DNA of 64,000 bases from Gemmatimonadota bacterium (lineage in GTDB: Bacteria > Gemmatimonadota > Gemmatimonadetes > Gemmatimonadales > GWC2-71-9). Below are positions 1 through 8,818 of this stretch, piece after piece. Numbering within the stretch: the first letter of the stretch is position 1; each line of letters begins with the position of its first letter. The notes beneath the pieces are model-generated. The model saw nothing but the letters and a program-made list of their open reading frames with translations, was not told where the DNA came from and made no database searches. Location of the stretch: positions 146,591 through 210,590 of the forward strand of contig JAOTVV010000003.1 of assembly GCA_029863245.1 (NCBI GenBank). Direction: 5' to 3'. A program made the position numbers and the translations under genes.

Positions 1-235
1 GGGTGAACCGGATGCCGGCGGCATCCGAAACCTCCTGGAGCGCAAAGCCATACCGCTCGAGGGCCGCCGGCACGCTCAGTCCGGCATCGGCCACCTGAGA
101 GGCGGATGAGAAGTGCCGAATGACAAGCGGCGTGGCGAGGAGCGCGAAAAACGCGATGATCGCGACGATGCGGATGACGCGGCGCGGCGTCGCCGCCGCG
201 CGTCCCTCACTGGTCGCGCTTGGGGACGAGCGCAC
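1..235 (-). CDS. FG-GAP/ASPIC-type (CRTAC1-like) protein, N-terminal part only
   Basis: The gene runs off the left edge of the window, so only about 78 N-terminal residues are visible. It starts at a GTG whose bases overlap the last 29 bases of the upstream minus-strand FG-GAP gene, which suggests translational coupling. After a basic leader there is one hydrophobic segment (RIVAIIAFFALLATPLVI), so it is probably membrane-anchored or exported. It then reads ERYGFALQEVSDAAGIRFT, the usual entry (sequence ending 'AGIxFxH') into the beta-propeller of FG-GAP/VCBS proteins with an ASPIC/UnbV tail. The family call rests on this short motif and on the neighbouring paralogue. The function is unknown. 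Confidence 0.55.
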   Translation of the reverse strand, partial: MRSSPSATSEGRAAATPRRVIRIVAIIAFFALLATPLVIRHFSSASQVADAGLSVPAALERYGFALQEVSDAAGIRFT

Positions 236-3200
236 GATGGAAATCCCGCGGAGTCACATAGCGGGTGTGGAAGTCCCTCCAGTCTTCCGGGTGGAGACGG
301 TACGCCGGATCGTCTTCCAACCGGCCCGGCGGGCGGGCATAGTCGGACATCCCATGATAGGGCAGCGGGAGGACCGTGGTCGAGAAACCGGTGTTATAAT
401 CGCCGTCCTTCACCCAGCCGTCGCCGATCAGCACGTAGTCGCGCGTCGAGCCACCGCGCGGGGGAGGCGGGGCAGGGAACCGGAGCGCCAATTCGTCTCC
501 CGCGTTCATGATCGTATACCGGTCATCGACCGCCTCGTTCAACGGGCGCACGTCGCCGAAGCGGGTGTAGAACCCTACGAGGTCCCGCCACAGCGGTGCC
601 GTGGTGGTAATCGTGCTGTAGTTGGGAAGCTCGGGCGCTTTGCGGCTGGCCTGAGCCACTTCCGAGAAGCCGCGGTAGCGCAGCTCGGCAGTGGCGGGGA
701 GGATCCGGCGCGTGGTGATCGGGGCGTCAGGCTGGCCCACGGCCCACGCGATCCGGTCCCAATAGATCTCCATGTTGGTGCGCAGGCGCACGTGGCGCGG
801 CGTGCCGGGACGGAACGCGTCCTGCAGGTCGATGAGCATCGTTTTCGTCTTCCCGGCCGGGAATCCGAGATCGGCCTCGACGATCGCCCATCCCCCTTGG
901 CCGTCCGGCACCTCGAGCTGCAACCCGTGCGGTAATCGATTGTCACCCTGGCTGACGGCGACGTTGATCGAGGCGTCGGTGGGATAGACCCATCCGGATG
1001 CCACGAGCCAGAGCGGCCCCTCGGTGGGAACATCGTCGCCGAGCGCGACCTCGACGTAGTGCTCGCCAGCGATGCCCTGATAGGGACCCAATTCGAACGT
1101 GTCCACAAATCGCTCGTCACGGGCGCGAATCAGTGCGGTCACGTCCCGACCCGCATGATCCCAGGCCTGCGCCACGGGGCGAAGCGGTTGCATCGCATGA
1201 ACGGCTGGTGTGGGTGCCGGAAGCGTGAAGCGCTCGTCGACGAACACCTCGGTGCCCTCCGGATGGTCGACGACCATCAAGGCAACGTGGTCGAAGAAGT
1301 GCGTCTCCCACAAATCCGCCGTGATGCGCACGTCGTAGAAGCCATCGCGGGGAACCAATTGGTCGCCCCGGATCTTGATCCAGTCCTCGGCGTGGATCAC
1401 CGCGGCGTTCCCCTGCGCGTTGATGCGCAGGCCGAGCGCCGTGCGCCAAATGAAATCCGTGACGAATTGCATCTTCTCGCCGTCGAACGCGAACACCCAG
1501 GGGCACGATCCCTTGAGACGCTGGCGCGTCAGGATGGTTTCGTTGGCAGCGGCGAGGTTGAACTCGGGTTGGACGGTCCCGTTCGGCCAGATGATGCGGG
1601 CAACGTCGACCAGGGGGTGCTCCCCCGTTCCGAAGTGGACGACAGGACCGTCGATCAACTGCTTCTGGTAGAGCAGGCCCGCCCGGACCTCGATCTCGCC
1701 GCCGATGCCGAAGGAGTTGATACGTCGGTCCCCGGTGGTTTGTGCCGCCCGCGGGCGGATGCTCGCCGAGTAGTAGTCCTTAGTGCCCTGGTTGGTGAGC
1801 AACAGCGCTTGGCCTTCCGATGACACCGCGATCAGATCGAGGCGACCGTCACCGCTGATGTCGGCGACGCTCGTGATCTGGACGTCGATCGGCGGAAGGT
1901 GCTGCGGCTCAGGCTCGGCGCTCAGCCAGGCCCTGGAGCCCTGGGGCGTCGAGGCCACCAGATCGAGGTCGCCGTTGTTGTCCAGGTCGGCGACGAAAAG
2001 CCGCGTCGATGCAACACCGGCCGTTGGGAAATCAGGCCACCGCGCGAGCACGCCGGTTTCCCAACCGCTCTCGTTCAACGAGAGGCGGCGCAGCGTCCCG
2101 TCTGCCCCGAGAAGGATCAGGTCGAGCGTGGCGTCTTGGTTCATGTCGGCTGCGGCGATCGCGTGCACGGAGCCGAGCGTGTCCGGCAGTGGGTATGCTT
2201 GGAACTGGGGAACGCGGTAGCGCCCGTTGCGGAACACCAGCAGGCGTCCGGCGGCATCGAGGAGCGCCGCATCGGGGTCACCGTCGGCATCCAGATCGGC
2301 CCACACGAAATCTCGCAGACGGGCCACGCTCGCAAAGGCGGGATAGGCCTCGAAGGTCCCGTCGCCCCGGTTCCGCAGCACGACGGGCCCACCCTCGACT
2401 CTGGCGAGCACGAGGTCCAAGTCGCCTTCCATGTCCAGGTCGGCGGCCCAGGCGCCGGCGTAGGCGGCACGAGCAATCGCTGCGGCAACCGCCTCGCCGG
2501 TCACGTCTGTGAAGGCGCCGACGTCGTCTTGACGGAGCAGGCGAAGCCCACCGGGACCTGCCAGCACGAGGTCCATCCGGAAGTCGTAGTTGTAGTCGAC
2601 GGGAGCGACGGCAGAGGGCGAGAGCGGTGAGGCGGATGCCCCTCCCGGAAAGGCGAACGCCTCGGCCTGACCAGGCTCGGGTGAAATCCACAAGGTCCCG
2701 CGACTCGCGGTGACCAGCGCGAGCGGTCCCTCCTCGCTCAGCCAGAGCGCGTGTACCCACGCCGCGGGCCCCTCACCCACCGACAGTGTCTCCGCCACGA
2801 ACATGAGACCCGTGTCCGCCGGCGCTGACTCAGCGGAAGGGGCCGGCAGTCGCACAAAGCGCGTCAGCAGGAGCTCCGTTCGGCTCGGCGACGTCAGCAC
2901 GGCCTCCTCGTCGTCGCGGTAGGCGGGCTGGAGCTGCAATACCGTCTGCAGAAACGGGATCAGCGTGGCGGCACGGCCCAAATCCCCGGCCTCTCCAGCG
3001 GTCCGTACCGCCCCGAGCTCGGCGATGAGGGGGAAGGACAGGGAATCGGCCCGGGCTCCAATGCGGTCGAGCGTCTGGCGCAGTGTCTCGAGGTCGCGCC
3101 GTTTCGCGGCGAGGCGCGCGCGCTCGAGCAAGGCTACCAGATTTCCCGGCTGGACGGCCAGCATCCGGTCGATCAGCTGCTGCGCCTCCAACGTGCTCCC

Positions 3201-3680
3201 GGAGCGGCCCTCCTGCTCGACGAGCTGGGCCAGGAGATAGAGCGCCTGCAGGCTCCGAGGGTCGAGTTCAACAGCGCGGCGGAGGTGTTCCGTTGCCGCG
3301 TCTAGGCGTCCGCGCTCGCGCTCGACGAGCGCGGAAACGAGCTGGATGTGACCGTTCTCGGGCGCCAGCATGCGCGCCTCTTCCAGCCGTTCGGCCGCCT
3401 GTTCCAGCTCACGCCGTTGGAGCGCGATCAGGCCGAAATCGGCCCAACCTGCCGGCTCTCCGGGGACGAGTTCGGTGACGCGCTGAAACGCCGCCGCTGC
3501 CAGTCCGCTCTCGCCCGCCTGAGCGGCCGCCACGCCCCTGTAGAACGCCGCTACGGTCTCTCGGTAGGCCGGAGACGATGGGTCGGGCAGATCGGTGCGC
3601 CCGCAGGCCGTAGCGCCCAGAACGAGCAGGAGGGCGGCGGGAAGATGAAGAGCGAATCTCAAGGGGCGTGACCAATGCAA
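207..3680 (-). CDS. TPR + FG-GAP/VCBS + ASPIC/UnbV lipoprotein
   Basis: A 1157-residue exported protein. The N-terminus is a lipoprotein signal (hydrophobic core, then LGATAC), so it is probably anchored in an outer or inner membrane leaflet. Residues of about 30-230 hold TPR-like helices (for example EQAAERLEEARMLAPENGH). About 290-630 contain FG-GAP/VCBS repeats with calcium-loop motifs such as DLDMEGDLDL, DLDADGDPD and DLDNNGDLDL. About 640-720 match the ASPIC/UnbV domain (NSFGIGGEIEVRAG, then VHFGTG and IIWPNGT). A further 430 residues after it are beta-rich and not recognised. It is larger than the usual 500-700 residue CRTAC1-like protein because of the TPR part and the C-terminal extension. 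It overlaps the next minus-strand gene of the same family. Substrate and role are unknown. Confidence 0.85.
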   Translation of the reverse strand: MHWSRPLRFALHLPAALLLVLGATACGRTDLPDPSSPAYRETVAAFYRGVAAAQAGESGLAAAAFQRVTELVPGEPAGWADFGLIALQRRELEQAAERLEEARMLAPENGHIQLVSALVERERGRLDAATEHLRRAVELDPRSLQALYLLAQLVEQEGRSGSTLEAQQLIDRMLAVQPGNLVALLERARLAAKRRDLETLRQTLDRIGARADSLSFPLIAELGAVRTAGEAGDLGRAATLIPFLQTVLQLQPAYRDDEEAVLTSPSRTELLLTRFVRLPAPSAESAPADTGLMFVAETLSVGEGPAAWVHALWLSEEGPLALVTASRGTLWISPEPGQAEAFAFPGGASASPLSPSAVAPVDYNYDFRMDLVLAGPGGLRLLRQDDVGAFTDVTGEAVAAAIARAAYAGAWAADLDMEGDLDLVLARVEGGPVVLRNRGDGTFEAYPAFASVARLRDFVWADLDADGDPDAALLDAAGRLLVFRNGRYRVPQFQAYPLPDTLGSVHAIAAADMNQDATLDLILLGADGTLRRLSLNESGWETGVLARWPDFPTAGVASTRLFVADLDNNGDLDLVASTPQGSRAWLSAEPEPQHLPPIDVQITSVADISGDGRLDLIAVSSEGQALLLTNQGTKDYYSASIRPRAAQTTGDRRINSFGIGGEIEVRAGLLYQKQLIDGPVVHFGTGEHPLVDVARIIWPNGTVQPEFNLAAANETILTRQRLKGSCPWVFAFDGEKMQFVTDFIWRTALGLRINAQGNAAVIHAEDWIKIRGDQLVPRDGFYDVRITADLWETHFFDHVALMVVDHPEGTEVFVDERFTLPAPTPAVHAMQPLRPVAQAWDHAGRDVTALIRARDERFVDTFELGPYQGIAGEHYVEVALGDDVPTEGPLWLVASGWVYPTDASINVAVSQGDNRLPHGLQLEVPDGQGGWAIVEADLGFPAGKTKTMLIDLQDAFRPGTPRHVRLRTNMEIYWDRIAWAVGQPDAPITTRRILPATAELRYRGFSEVAQASRKAPELPNYSTITTTAPLWRDLVGFYTRFGDVRPLNEAVDDRYTIMNAGDELALRFPAPPPPRGGSTRDYVLIGDGWVKDGDYNTGFSTTVLPLPYHGMSDYARPPGRLEDDPAYRLHPEDWRDFHTRYVTPRDFHRALVPKRDQ

Positions 3681-3921
3681 GATTGGGATTTTGCTCCGGG
3701 AGTCAGGGCAAGCTAGGTACTGAAATCATGGGGCGCAAGGCGACGTCCCGGCCCTCGGGGCGGGCCGCCGCGTCACGGCTGCCGTGCGGCGAGCATTCCG
3801 TGTCGAGGTTCATGGGCGTATACTAGCCTGTTACGCGAGGCAATCCCGAGTCTATCATCACCGAAGCTGGCGATCCGTCGTCGTGGGATCGCGCCACAGA
3901 CCCTAAGCCGGAGAGGTATCC

Positions 3922-4068
3922 GTGGGCGTCCTGGCGAGCGTGGACTGGGTGATCATCGGTGTGTACTTCCTGGTACTCTTCGGCGTCGCCATCTCGGCGT
4001 GGCTGCGTCAGCGTGCCGGTAGTGGGACGTCGAAGGACCACGGGTTACTGTGGATCTGCTTCTCATGA
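3922..4068 (+). pseudogene. N-terminal remnant of an SSS-family sodium/solute symporter
   Basis: A GTG start with a good ribosome-binding site (GGAGAGG, 5 bases upstream) opens a 48-codon frame. It reads as the first transmembrane helix and following loop of a sodium:solute symporter: a DWVIIGVYFLVLFGVAIS segment, then RQRAGSGTSKD. Family members continue 'TS(K/E)DYFLAGR'. Here the match stops after SKD, followed by HGLLWICFS and a stop. About 500 residues are therefore missing. The trehalase start lies 25 bases downstream, so the deletion has placed the old symporter leader in front of it. An intact symporter of the same family is encoded at 22390. Confidence 0.6.
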
Positions 4069-4093
4069 CGAACCGGTGTCTCTGGGGGGCTGA

Positions 4094-5815
4094 GTGCGGA
4101 TGATGAATCGTCGATCTGACGCGGTGACTTGTGGGGGGCCGCTGCGCCTTCGGGCCCGGTCTGCGTGGCTCGTCGCCGCCATCGGGCTCATGGCAGCCTG
4201 CCAGAGCCGCGCGCCCGACGGCGGGGCCCAACCGCCGCTTCCCGCCGCGCGCTACGACCCGGCGCACGATCTTGGGCCGCTGTTCCATGACGTCCAGGTG
4301 GCGGGGGTCTTCAGCGACTCGAAGACGTTCGTGGATGCGCGGCCGCTGCTGCCTCCCGCGGACATCGCCGCCCGCTACACCACCGCACGGAGCGCGGGGC
4401 AGGTGGATTTGCCGGCCTTCGTGCGCCAGTACTTCGAGGCGCCGCCGCCGGCGGGCGAAGGCCTCCGCACCGACACGGCGCGGACCATGGAGGAGCACAT
4501 CCGCGCGCTCTGGCCGGCGCTCACCCGAACGCCCGACGCCGCGGACGCGCAGTCGTCGCTGATTCCGCTGCCGTACGCCTACGTGGTCCCGGGCGGCCGG
4601 TTCCGCGAGGTCTACTACTGGGACTCCTACTTCACGATGCTCGGGTTGATCGAGAGCGGCCGGCCGGACCTCGTGCGGAGCATGCTCGACAACTTCGCTT
4701 ACCTGGTCCGGACCATCGGGCACGTGCCGAACGGCAATCGCACGTACTACCTCAGCCGGAGCCAACCGCCGTTCTTCGCAGCCATGGTCGGGCTCTACGC
4801 CGCAGCGACGGACACCGCGGAGGCGCTGCCATACCTCGACGCCCTGGAGGCCGAGCACGAGTTCTGGCTGGACGGAGCAGCCAGCCTCGCGCCCGGTGAG
4901 GCGTACCGCCGCGTCGTGAGGCTAGCCGATGGGTCGGTGCTCAACCGGTACTGGGACGACCGGCCGGATCCCCGGCCGGAGTCCTACCGTGAAGACTACG
5001 AGCTGGGTGAAACGCTCCCGCAGGATCGGCGCGAGGCGTTCTTCCGGAACGTCCGTGCTTCGGCTGAGAGCGGGTGGGATTTCTCGAGTCGCTGGATGCG
5101 GGACCCGTCGGACCTCCGGACGCTCGAGACGACGGCGCTGGTCCCGGTGGATCTCAACAGCCTCCTCTATCACGCTGAGCGGACGATCGCCGCGTTGCGG
5201 GCCTTTCGCGGGCGTCCGGGCGACCGCGAAGTTGCGGAGCGATTCGCGCAGGCGGCCGAGGGTCGTCGCCGCGCCCTGCTCAATGCCGCGTATGACCCGG
5301 CCGGCGGGTTCTTCTACGATGTCCGGTGGCGAACCGGCGAGCGCGTGACGGACCGCCCCACGCTGGCTGCGGCCGCTCCGCTCTACTTCGGGCTCGCCAC
5401 AGCCGAGCAAGGCCAAGCGGTCGCCGACCGGCTGGAGCGGGATTTCCTGTCGTCGGGCGGGTTCGTGACGACCCTCATCGCCTCGGGTCAACAATGGGAC
5501 GCCCCCAACGGGTGGCCGCCACTGCAATGGGTGGCGGTCCAGGGACTCTGCCGCTACGACCGTGCGCCCCTGGCCGATACGGCCCGCGAGCGATGGCTCG
5601 CCCTCAACCGGCGCACGTTCCGCTCGACGGGGAGAATGACCGAGAAGTATGACGTGGTCGACGCGAATCGGCGCGCGGGTGGCGGTGAGTACCCGACGCA
5701 GGACGGGTTCGGGTGGACCAACGGCGTGGCGCTGGCGTTTGCGGCCCAGGAGAGGGCAGCCTCTACCGGGTCGACACTCGCCGCGCCGATGGGGTGTGCG
5801 GCAGCGTCACGCTAA
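4094..5815 (+). CDS. treA: Trehalase (GH37), exported lipoprotein
   Basis: Hydrolyses alpha,alpha-trehalose to two glucose molecules, probably in the periplasm. Both GH37 signatures are present: PGGRFREVYYWDSYF (residues 166-180) and QWDAPNGWPP (467-476). The end of the catalytic domain (EKYDV ... GGGEYPTQDGFGWTNGV) is also intact, so the enzyme looks functional. The N-terminus has a hydrophobic stretch ending GLMAAC, a lipobox. The GTG at 4094 lies 4 bases after a run of Gs; an in-frame ATG at 4100 is an alternative. At 573 residues the length is normal for bacterial periplasmic trehalase. The remnant of a symporter gene directly upstream suggests the original pair was uptake plus hydrolysis. 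Confidence 0.95.
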   Translation: MRMMNRRSDAVTCGGPLRLRARSAWLVAAIGLMAACQSRAPDGGAQPPLPAARYDPAHDLGPLFHDVQVAGVFSDSKTFVDARPLLPPADIAARYTTARSAGQVDLPAFVRQYFEAPPPAGEGLRTDTARTMEEHIRALWPALTRTPDAADAQSSLIPLPYAYVVPGGRFREVYYWDSYFTMLGLIESGRPDLVRSMLDNFAYLVRTIGHVPNGNRTYYLSRSQPPFFAAMVGLYAAATDTAEALPYLDALEAEHEFWLDGAASLAPGEAYRRVVRLADGSVLNRYWDDRPDPRPESYREDYELGETLPQDRREAFFRNVRASAESGWDFSSRWMRDPSDLRTLETTALVPVDLNSLLYHAERTIAALRAFRGRPGDREVAERFAQAAEGRRRALLNAAYDPAGGFFYDVRWRTGERVTDRPTLAAAAPLYFGLATAEQGQAVADRLERDFLSSGGFVTTLIASGQQWDAPNGWPPLQWVAVQGLCRYDRAPLADTARERWLALNRRTFRSTGRMTEKYDVVDANRRAGGGEYPTQDGFGWTNGVALAFAAQERAASTGSTLAAPMGCAAASR

Positions 5816-6139
5816 ACGCTCCATCCGACGCCACTCCCAGCTCCCAGCCCGACGGCGCTCCCCGATCTCGCCGCGACGTGGTTGGGGCCCTAGGGGCCGT
5901 GCCTCGACCTTGGAAAGCTCGAAGAGATGGCTCTCCAACGGCCCGAGCGATCGCAGGGGGACGTAGCCCTCGATCCGCCCGTTCCCGCCTACCCTCAGCG
6001 GCGTGCCCTGCGGACCGCCGAGCGGGTTCCCGACGCGAACAACGTAGACCCGTTCCGTTTCCCGGACGACAATGCGGTGGCACGCGGCCGGTCGTGTCGC
6101 AGAGTTCGTTCGCCCCACGTACATTAGGATTCTGACCAC
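5807..6139 (-). CDS. Hypothetical protein, doubtful
   Basis: A 110-codon frame in the 358-base gap between two plus-strand genes, overlapping the trehalase 3' end by 9 bases tail to tail. The N-terminal 85 residues look protein-like (MVRILMYVGRTNSATR, then RIVVRETERVYVVRVGNPL), with alternating hydrophobic residues and no low-complexity run. The last 25 are arginine-rich and less convincing. I see no clear ribosome-binding site and recognise no family. It may be a decayed gene or a chance frame in GC-rich DNA. No other feature was seen in this gap. Confidence 0.28.
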   Translation of the reverse strand: MVRILMYVGRTNSATRPAACHRIVVRETERVYVVRVGNPLGGPQGTPLRVGGNGRIEGYVPLRSLGPLESHLFELSKVEARPLGPQPRRGEIGERRRAGSWEWRRMERLA

Positions 6140-6173
6140 GGTCTCCTCTTAACAGGACTTGGACGGTTCGCCG

Positions 6174-8681
6174 ATGCACGTGCGCGCATGTCTCCTCGTC
6201 GTACCGTTCCTTCTGCAGGCGTGTCAGGCGCCTCGAGGGGCGGAGCAGACGCCGGTCCTGGAGTTTCCCGAGGCGGGCGTGGATGACTCGGCGGCGTACG
6301 AGGGGTATGCCACCCGCTTCTTTCGGGATGCCCGCGGCAACACGTTTCAGGTCTATCTCGATCAGCGGGACGGTCGCGTTGTCCACGTATGGGCGGACGC
6401 CGCGAACGAGAGCGCCGCGTTCACCGTCCGCGACGCGGAGGGCCGTCCGGCGCCCGTGGTCTGGGGGGGTCCCGGGCTGGGGGCGGAGTCGGAGGGGCAA
6501 AGTCGCACCATCCGGCACCGGCTCGCCGTGGATGTCGGAGCGCTCGAGATCGGCTGGTTCCTGCTCGGAACCATGCGCCAGGAACGGGATTTCCAGTACC
6601 TGCAGTGGCAACGGAGGCCCTACGGCGATCCTCCATTCATCCTGACCGAGCTGACCGAGCTGATCGGCAGCCTCGGGCGTCTTCCGGCCGAGGAGGGTGC
6701 GCGCCATCTCGCGTTGTTGGGTGCCCACGATATCGAGGAGCTGCGGTCCCGGCTCGAGCCCCGCGTCGTACTCACGGAGGACGAGGCCGCCTGGAGCGTT
6801 GTCGTCGAGCACACGAGTCTGGATGGCCGGAACCACCTGACGCTCGAGCTCCGGGGCGACGCGGATGCTTCGACCGTCACGTTCGCGGACGACCGGGTCT
6901 CGGTGCGCGCGCGCGACGGTGGGCCGATCGAGCTCGACGTAGCCGTGACGACGGACTCGGACGCCCTCACGCCGCTCGGCCGCGTCCGGCTCTTCAACGA
7001 GGCGTTCGAGGACTACTACCGGCGGCAGCAGCGAACGGTCGACAGCCTCCGCCGGACGTTGACGACGGAAGAAGCCGCTCGCGACCGTCGACTCGTCGCC
7101 TTCCGGCGCCTCGAGCGCCAGGTGCTCGGTCTCGAGCTGCTGAGCTCCGAAGAGAAGCTCGTTGCGTCCATGCCCAACTACGCGACGTACTTCGGCCGCG
7201 ATCAGGTGATGTCGGCCCTCATGCTCGAGCCGATTTCGTCGGTGGACCTGCAGGAGCTCGTGATCGCGAGCGTGCTCCGGAAGCTGTCCCCTTCGGGGAA
7301 CGTGAGTCACGAGGAAGCGCTCGGGGGGCAGGCGATTCGGGAGAACGCGGCGGAGTACACCGCGCGGATCGGCGCGTGGGAGGAAGCCAGGGGAAAGGAC
7401 CCCACCCAGCAGGCTGAAGACCTCGCGCGTGCACGAGAACTGCTTGGGAATCTGCAAGCGGTTCGCGAGAACTACCGCATGGTCGACGATGACTTCCAGC
7501 TCCCTGTCCTCGTCGATCGATACCTGTCGCGCTCAGACGTGCCGGCAGAGAGAAAGCGGCGCTTCTTGACCGACTCGGTCGGACTTGGATCGTCACGGCT
7601 GGAAGCGCTCATGCGGAACCTCGCCTTCGTGGCCGAGCTCGCGCGTCCCTATGCCGAACAGCCGACGGCCACCAATCTGGTGAGCTTCTTCCACAGGGAT
7701 GAAGAGGGGTGGCTCCCCGGCAGTTGGCGCGACAGTCGCGCGGGATACGGCAACGGCCGCTTCGCCATGGATGTGAACGTCGTGTGGGTCCCGAAGGCGT
7801 TGGAGGCTGCTCAGAGGATCTTGCAGGCGCTGAACGTGCTTAGCCTGTCCGCGGAGGACGCCGTGTCGCGCGTGCCGATGCCCGCGTCGGCGCTCGAGGC
7901 ACACGTCCGTGATCCGGGGACGCTGCGCTCGGCAATCACCACGTGGCGCGGAGCCCGCCGGCACTTCGAGGTGCGTGTCGACCCGGGTGCTATCCGCGAG
8001 CGAGTTGACGGGTCGCTCGCAGCGCTGTCGGGTCCCGAAGGTGACTACTGGCGGCGACGTTTTCGGGAAGACAGCGCCGCACAACGCCCGCTGTCGTTCC
8101 TGGCGCTTTCCCTCGACAGCGTCGGCTGGCCGATCCCGGCCGCCAATACCGACCCCGCGACCGACCTCTTCCTCGGGGATTACACCGAGGAGATCCTGCG
8201 TGGGGCAGCCGATCCGGCGGCAGTGCTGCAGATGCTCGACGTGTTCGTGCGGCCGTATCCCGTCGGGCTGTTCGTGGAGGGACTGGGGCCAGTCGTCGTG
8301 AACGATGCGTATGCGAGCCCTGCGGTGCAGCGCCGCTTTCGCGACGACGCCTACCACTCGCCGCGCGTGGTGTGGGGGCGTGAGGTGAACCTGCTGTTCC
8401 TCGGCCTCGCGCGCCAAATCGAGGCTGCCTACGACGCGTCCGGCCGACCGCGAGACGAGAGTGAAGCGCTGCGCTCCTACGTGGACGCCCTGCGTCATAC
8501 GCTCGAGACCACGCGACAGGCGGTCGAGACCTCGGGCCTCCGACACAACGAGCTGTGGAGCTATCGCATCGATGGCGGCACACTGCGCCCGGTCCGCTAC
8601 GGGACGAGTTCCGACATCCAGCTCTGGAACGTGACCGACCTCGCCGTGCGCTTCCTGGTGGACAGGATGCCGCAGCGGTGA
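6174..8681 (+). CDS. Large lipoprotein with (alpha/alpha)6 hydrolase-like domain
   Basis: An 835-residue exported protein of unknown activity. The ATG at 6174 gives a clean lipoprotein signal (MHVRACLLVVPFLLQAC); a TTG at 6159 would add five residues before it. Residues up to about 270 are beta-rich. From about 300 on, helices dominate, and the motif NYATYFGRDQVMSALML resembles the 'FGRD(T/Q)' segment of glycogen-debranching and glucoamylase-type (alpha/alpha)6 barrels. Further on, GNGRFAMDVNVVWVPKALEA is also typical of such barrels. It lies between trehalase and another (alpha/alpha)6 protein, so a role in breaking down an extracytoplasmic oligosaccharide is plausible. The family is not identified and the catalytic residues cannot be named. 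Confidence 0.75.
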   Translation: MHVRACLLVVPFLLQACQAPRGAEQTPVLEFPEAGVDDSAAYEGYATRFFRDARGNTFQVYLDQRDGRVVHVWADAANESAAFTVRDAEGRPAPVVWGGPGLGAESEGQSRTIRHRLAVDVGALEIGWFLLGTMRQERDFQYLQWQRRPYGDPPFILTELTELIGSLGRLPAEEGARHLALLGAHDIEELRSRLEPRVVLTEDEAAWSVVVEHTSLDGRNHLTLELRGDADASTVTFADDRVSVRARDGGPIELDVAVTTDSDALTPLGRVRLFNEAFEDYYRRQQRTVDSLRRTLTTEEAARDRRLVAFRRLERQVLGLELLSSEEKLVASMPNYATYFGRDQVMSALMLEPISSVDLQELVIASVLRKLSPSGNVSHEEALGGQAIRENAAEYTARIGAWEEARGKDPTQQAEDLARARELLGNLQAVRENYRMVDDDFQLPVLVDRYLSRSDVPAERKRRFLTDSVGLGSSRLEALMRNLAFVAELARPYAEQPTATNLVSFFHRDEEGWLPGSWRDSRAGYGNGRFAMDVNVVWVPKALEAAQRILQALNVLSLSAEDAVSRVPMPASALEAHVRDPGTLRSAITTWRGARRHFEVRVDPGAIRERVDGSLAALSGPEGDYWRRRFREDSAAQRPLSFLALSLDSVGWPIPAANTDPATDLFLGDYTEEILRGAADPAAVLQMLDVFVRPYPVGLFVEGLGPVVVNDAYASPAVQRRFRDDAYHSPRVVWGREVNLLFLGLARQIEAAYDASGRPRDESEALRSYVDALRHTLETTRQAVETSGLRHNELWSYRIDGGTLRPVRYGTSSDIQLWNVTDLAVRFLVDRMPQR

Positions 8682-8818
8682 AAGGTAGGAGTCTTCGGGA
8701 CCGCATAGCGGAAGAGACTTTCCAACCGGACCGGGGGCGACCGCGACCCGTCTCGCGTCGTCCACACGTCCGCGCAAGACAATACGGTTTCTCCTTCGGC
8801 ACCAACGGATCCAAATGC

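Noticed and set aside
120..935. 271-codon plus-strand frame
   Set aside because: Opposite the FG-GAP/ASPIC gene, whose motifs are clear; the frame shows no recognisable protein features.
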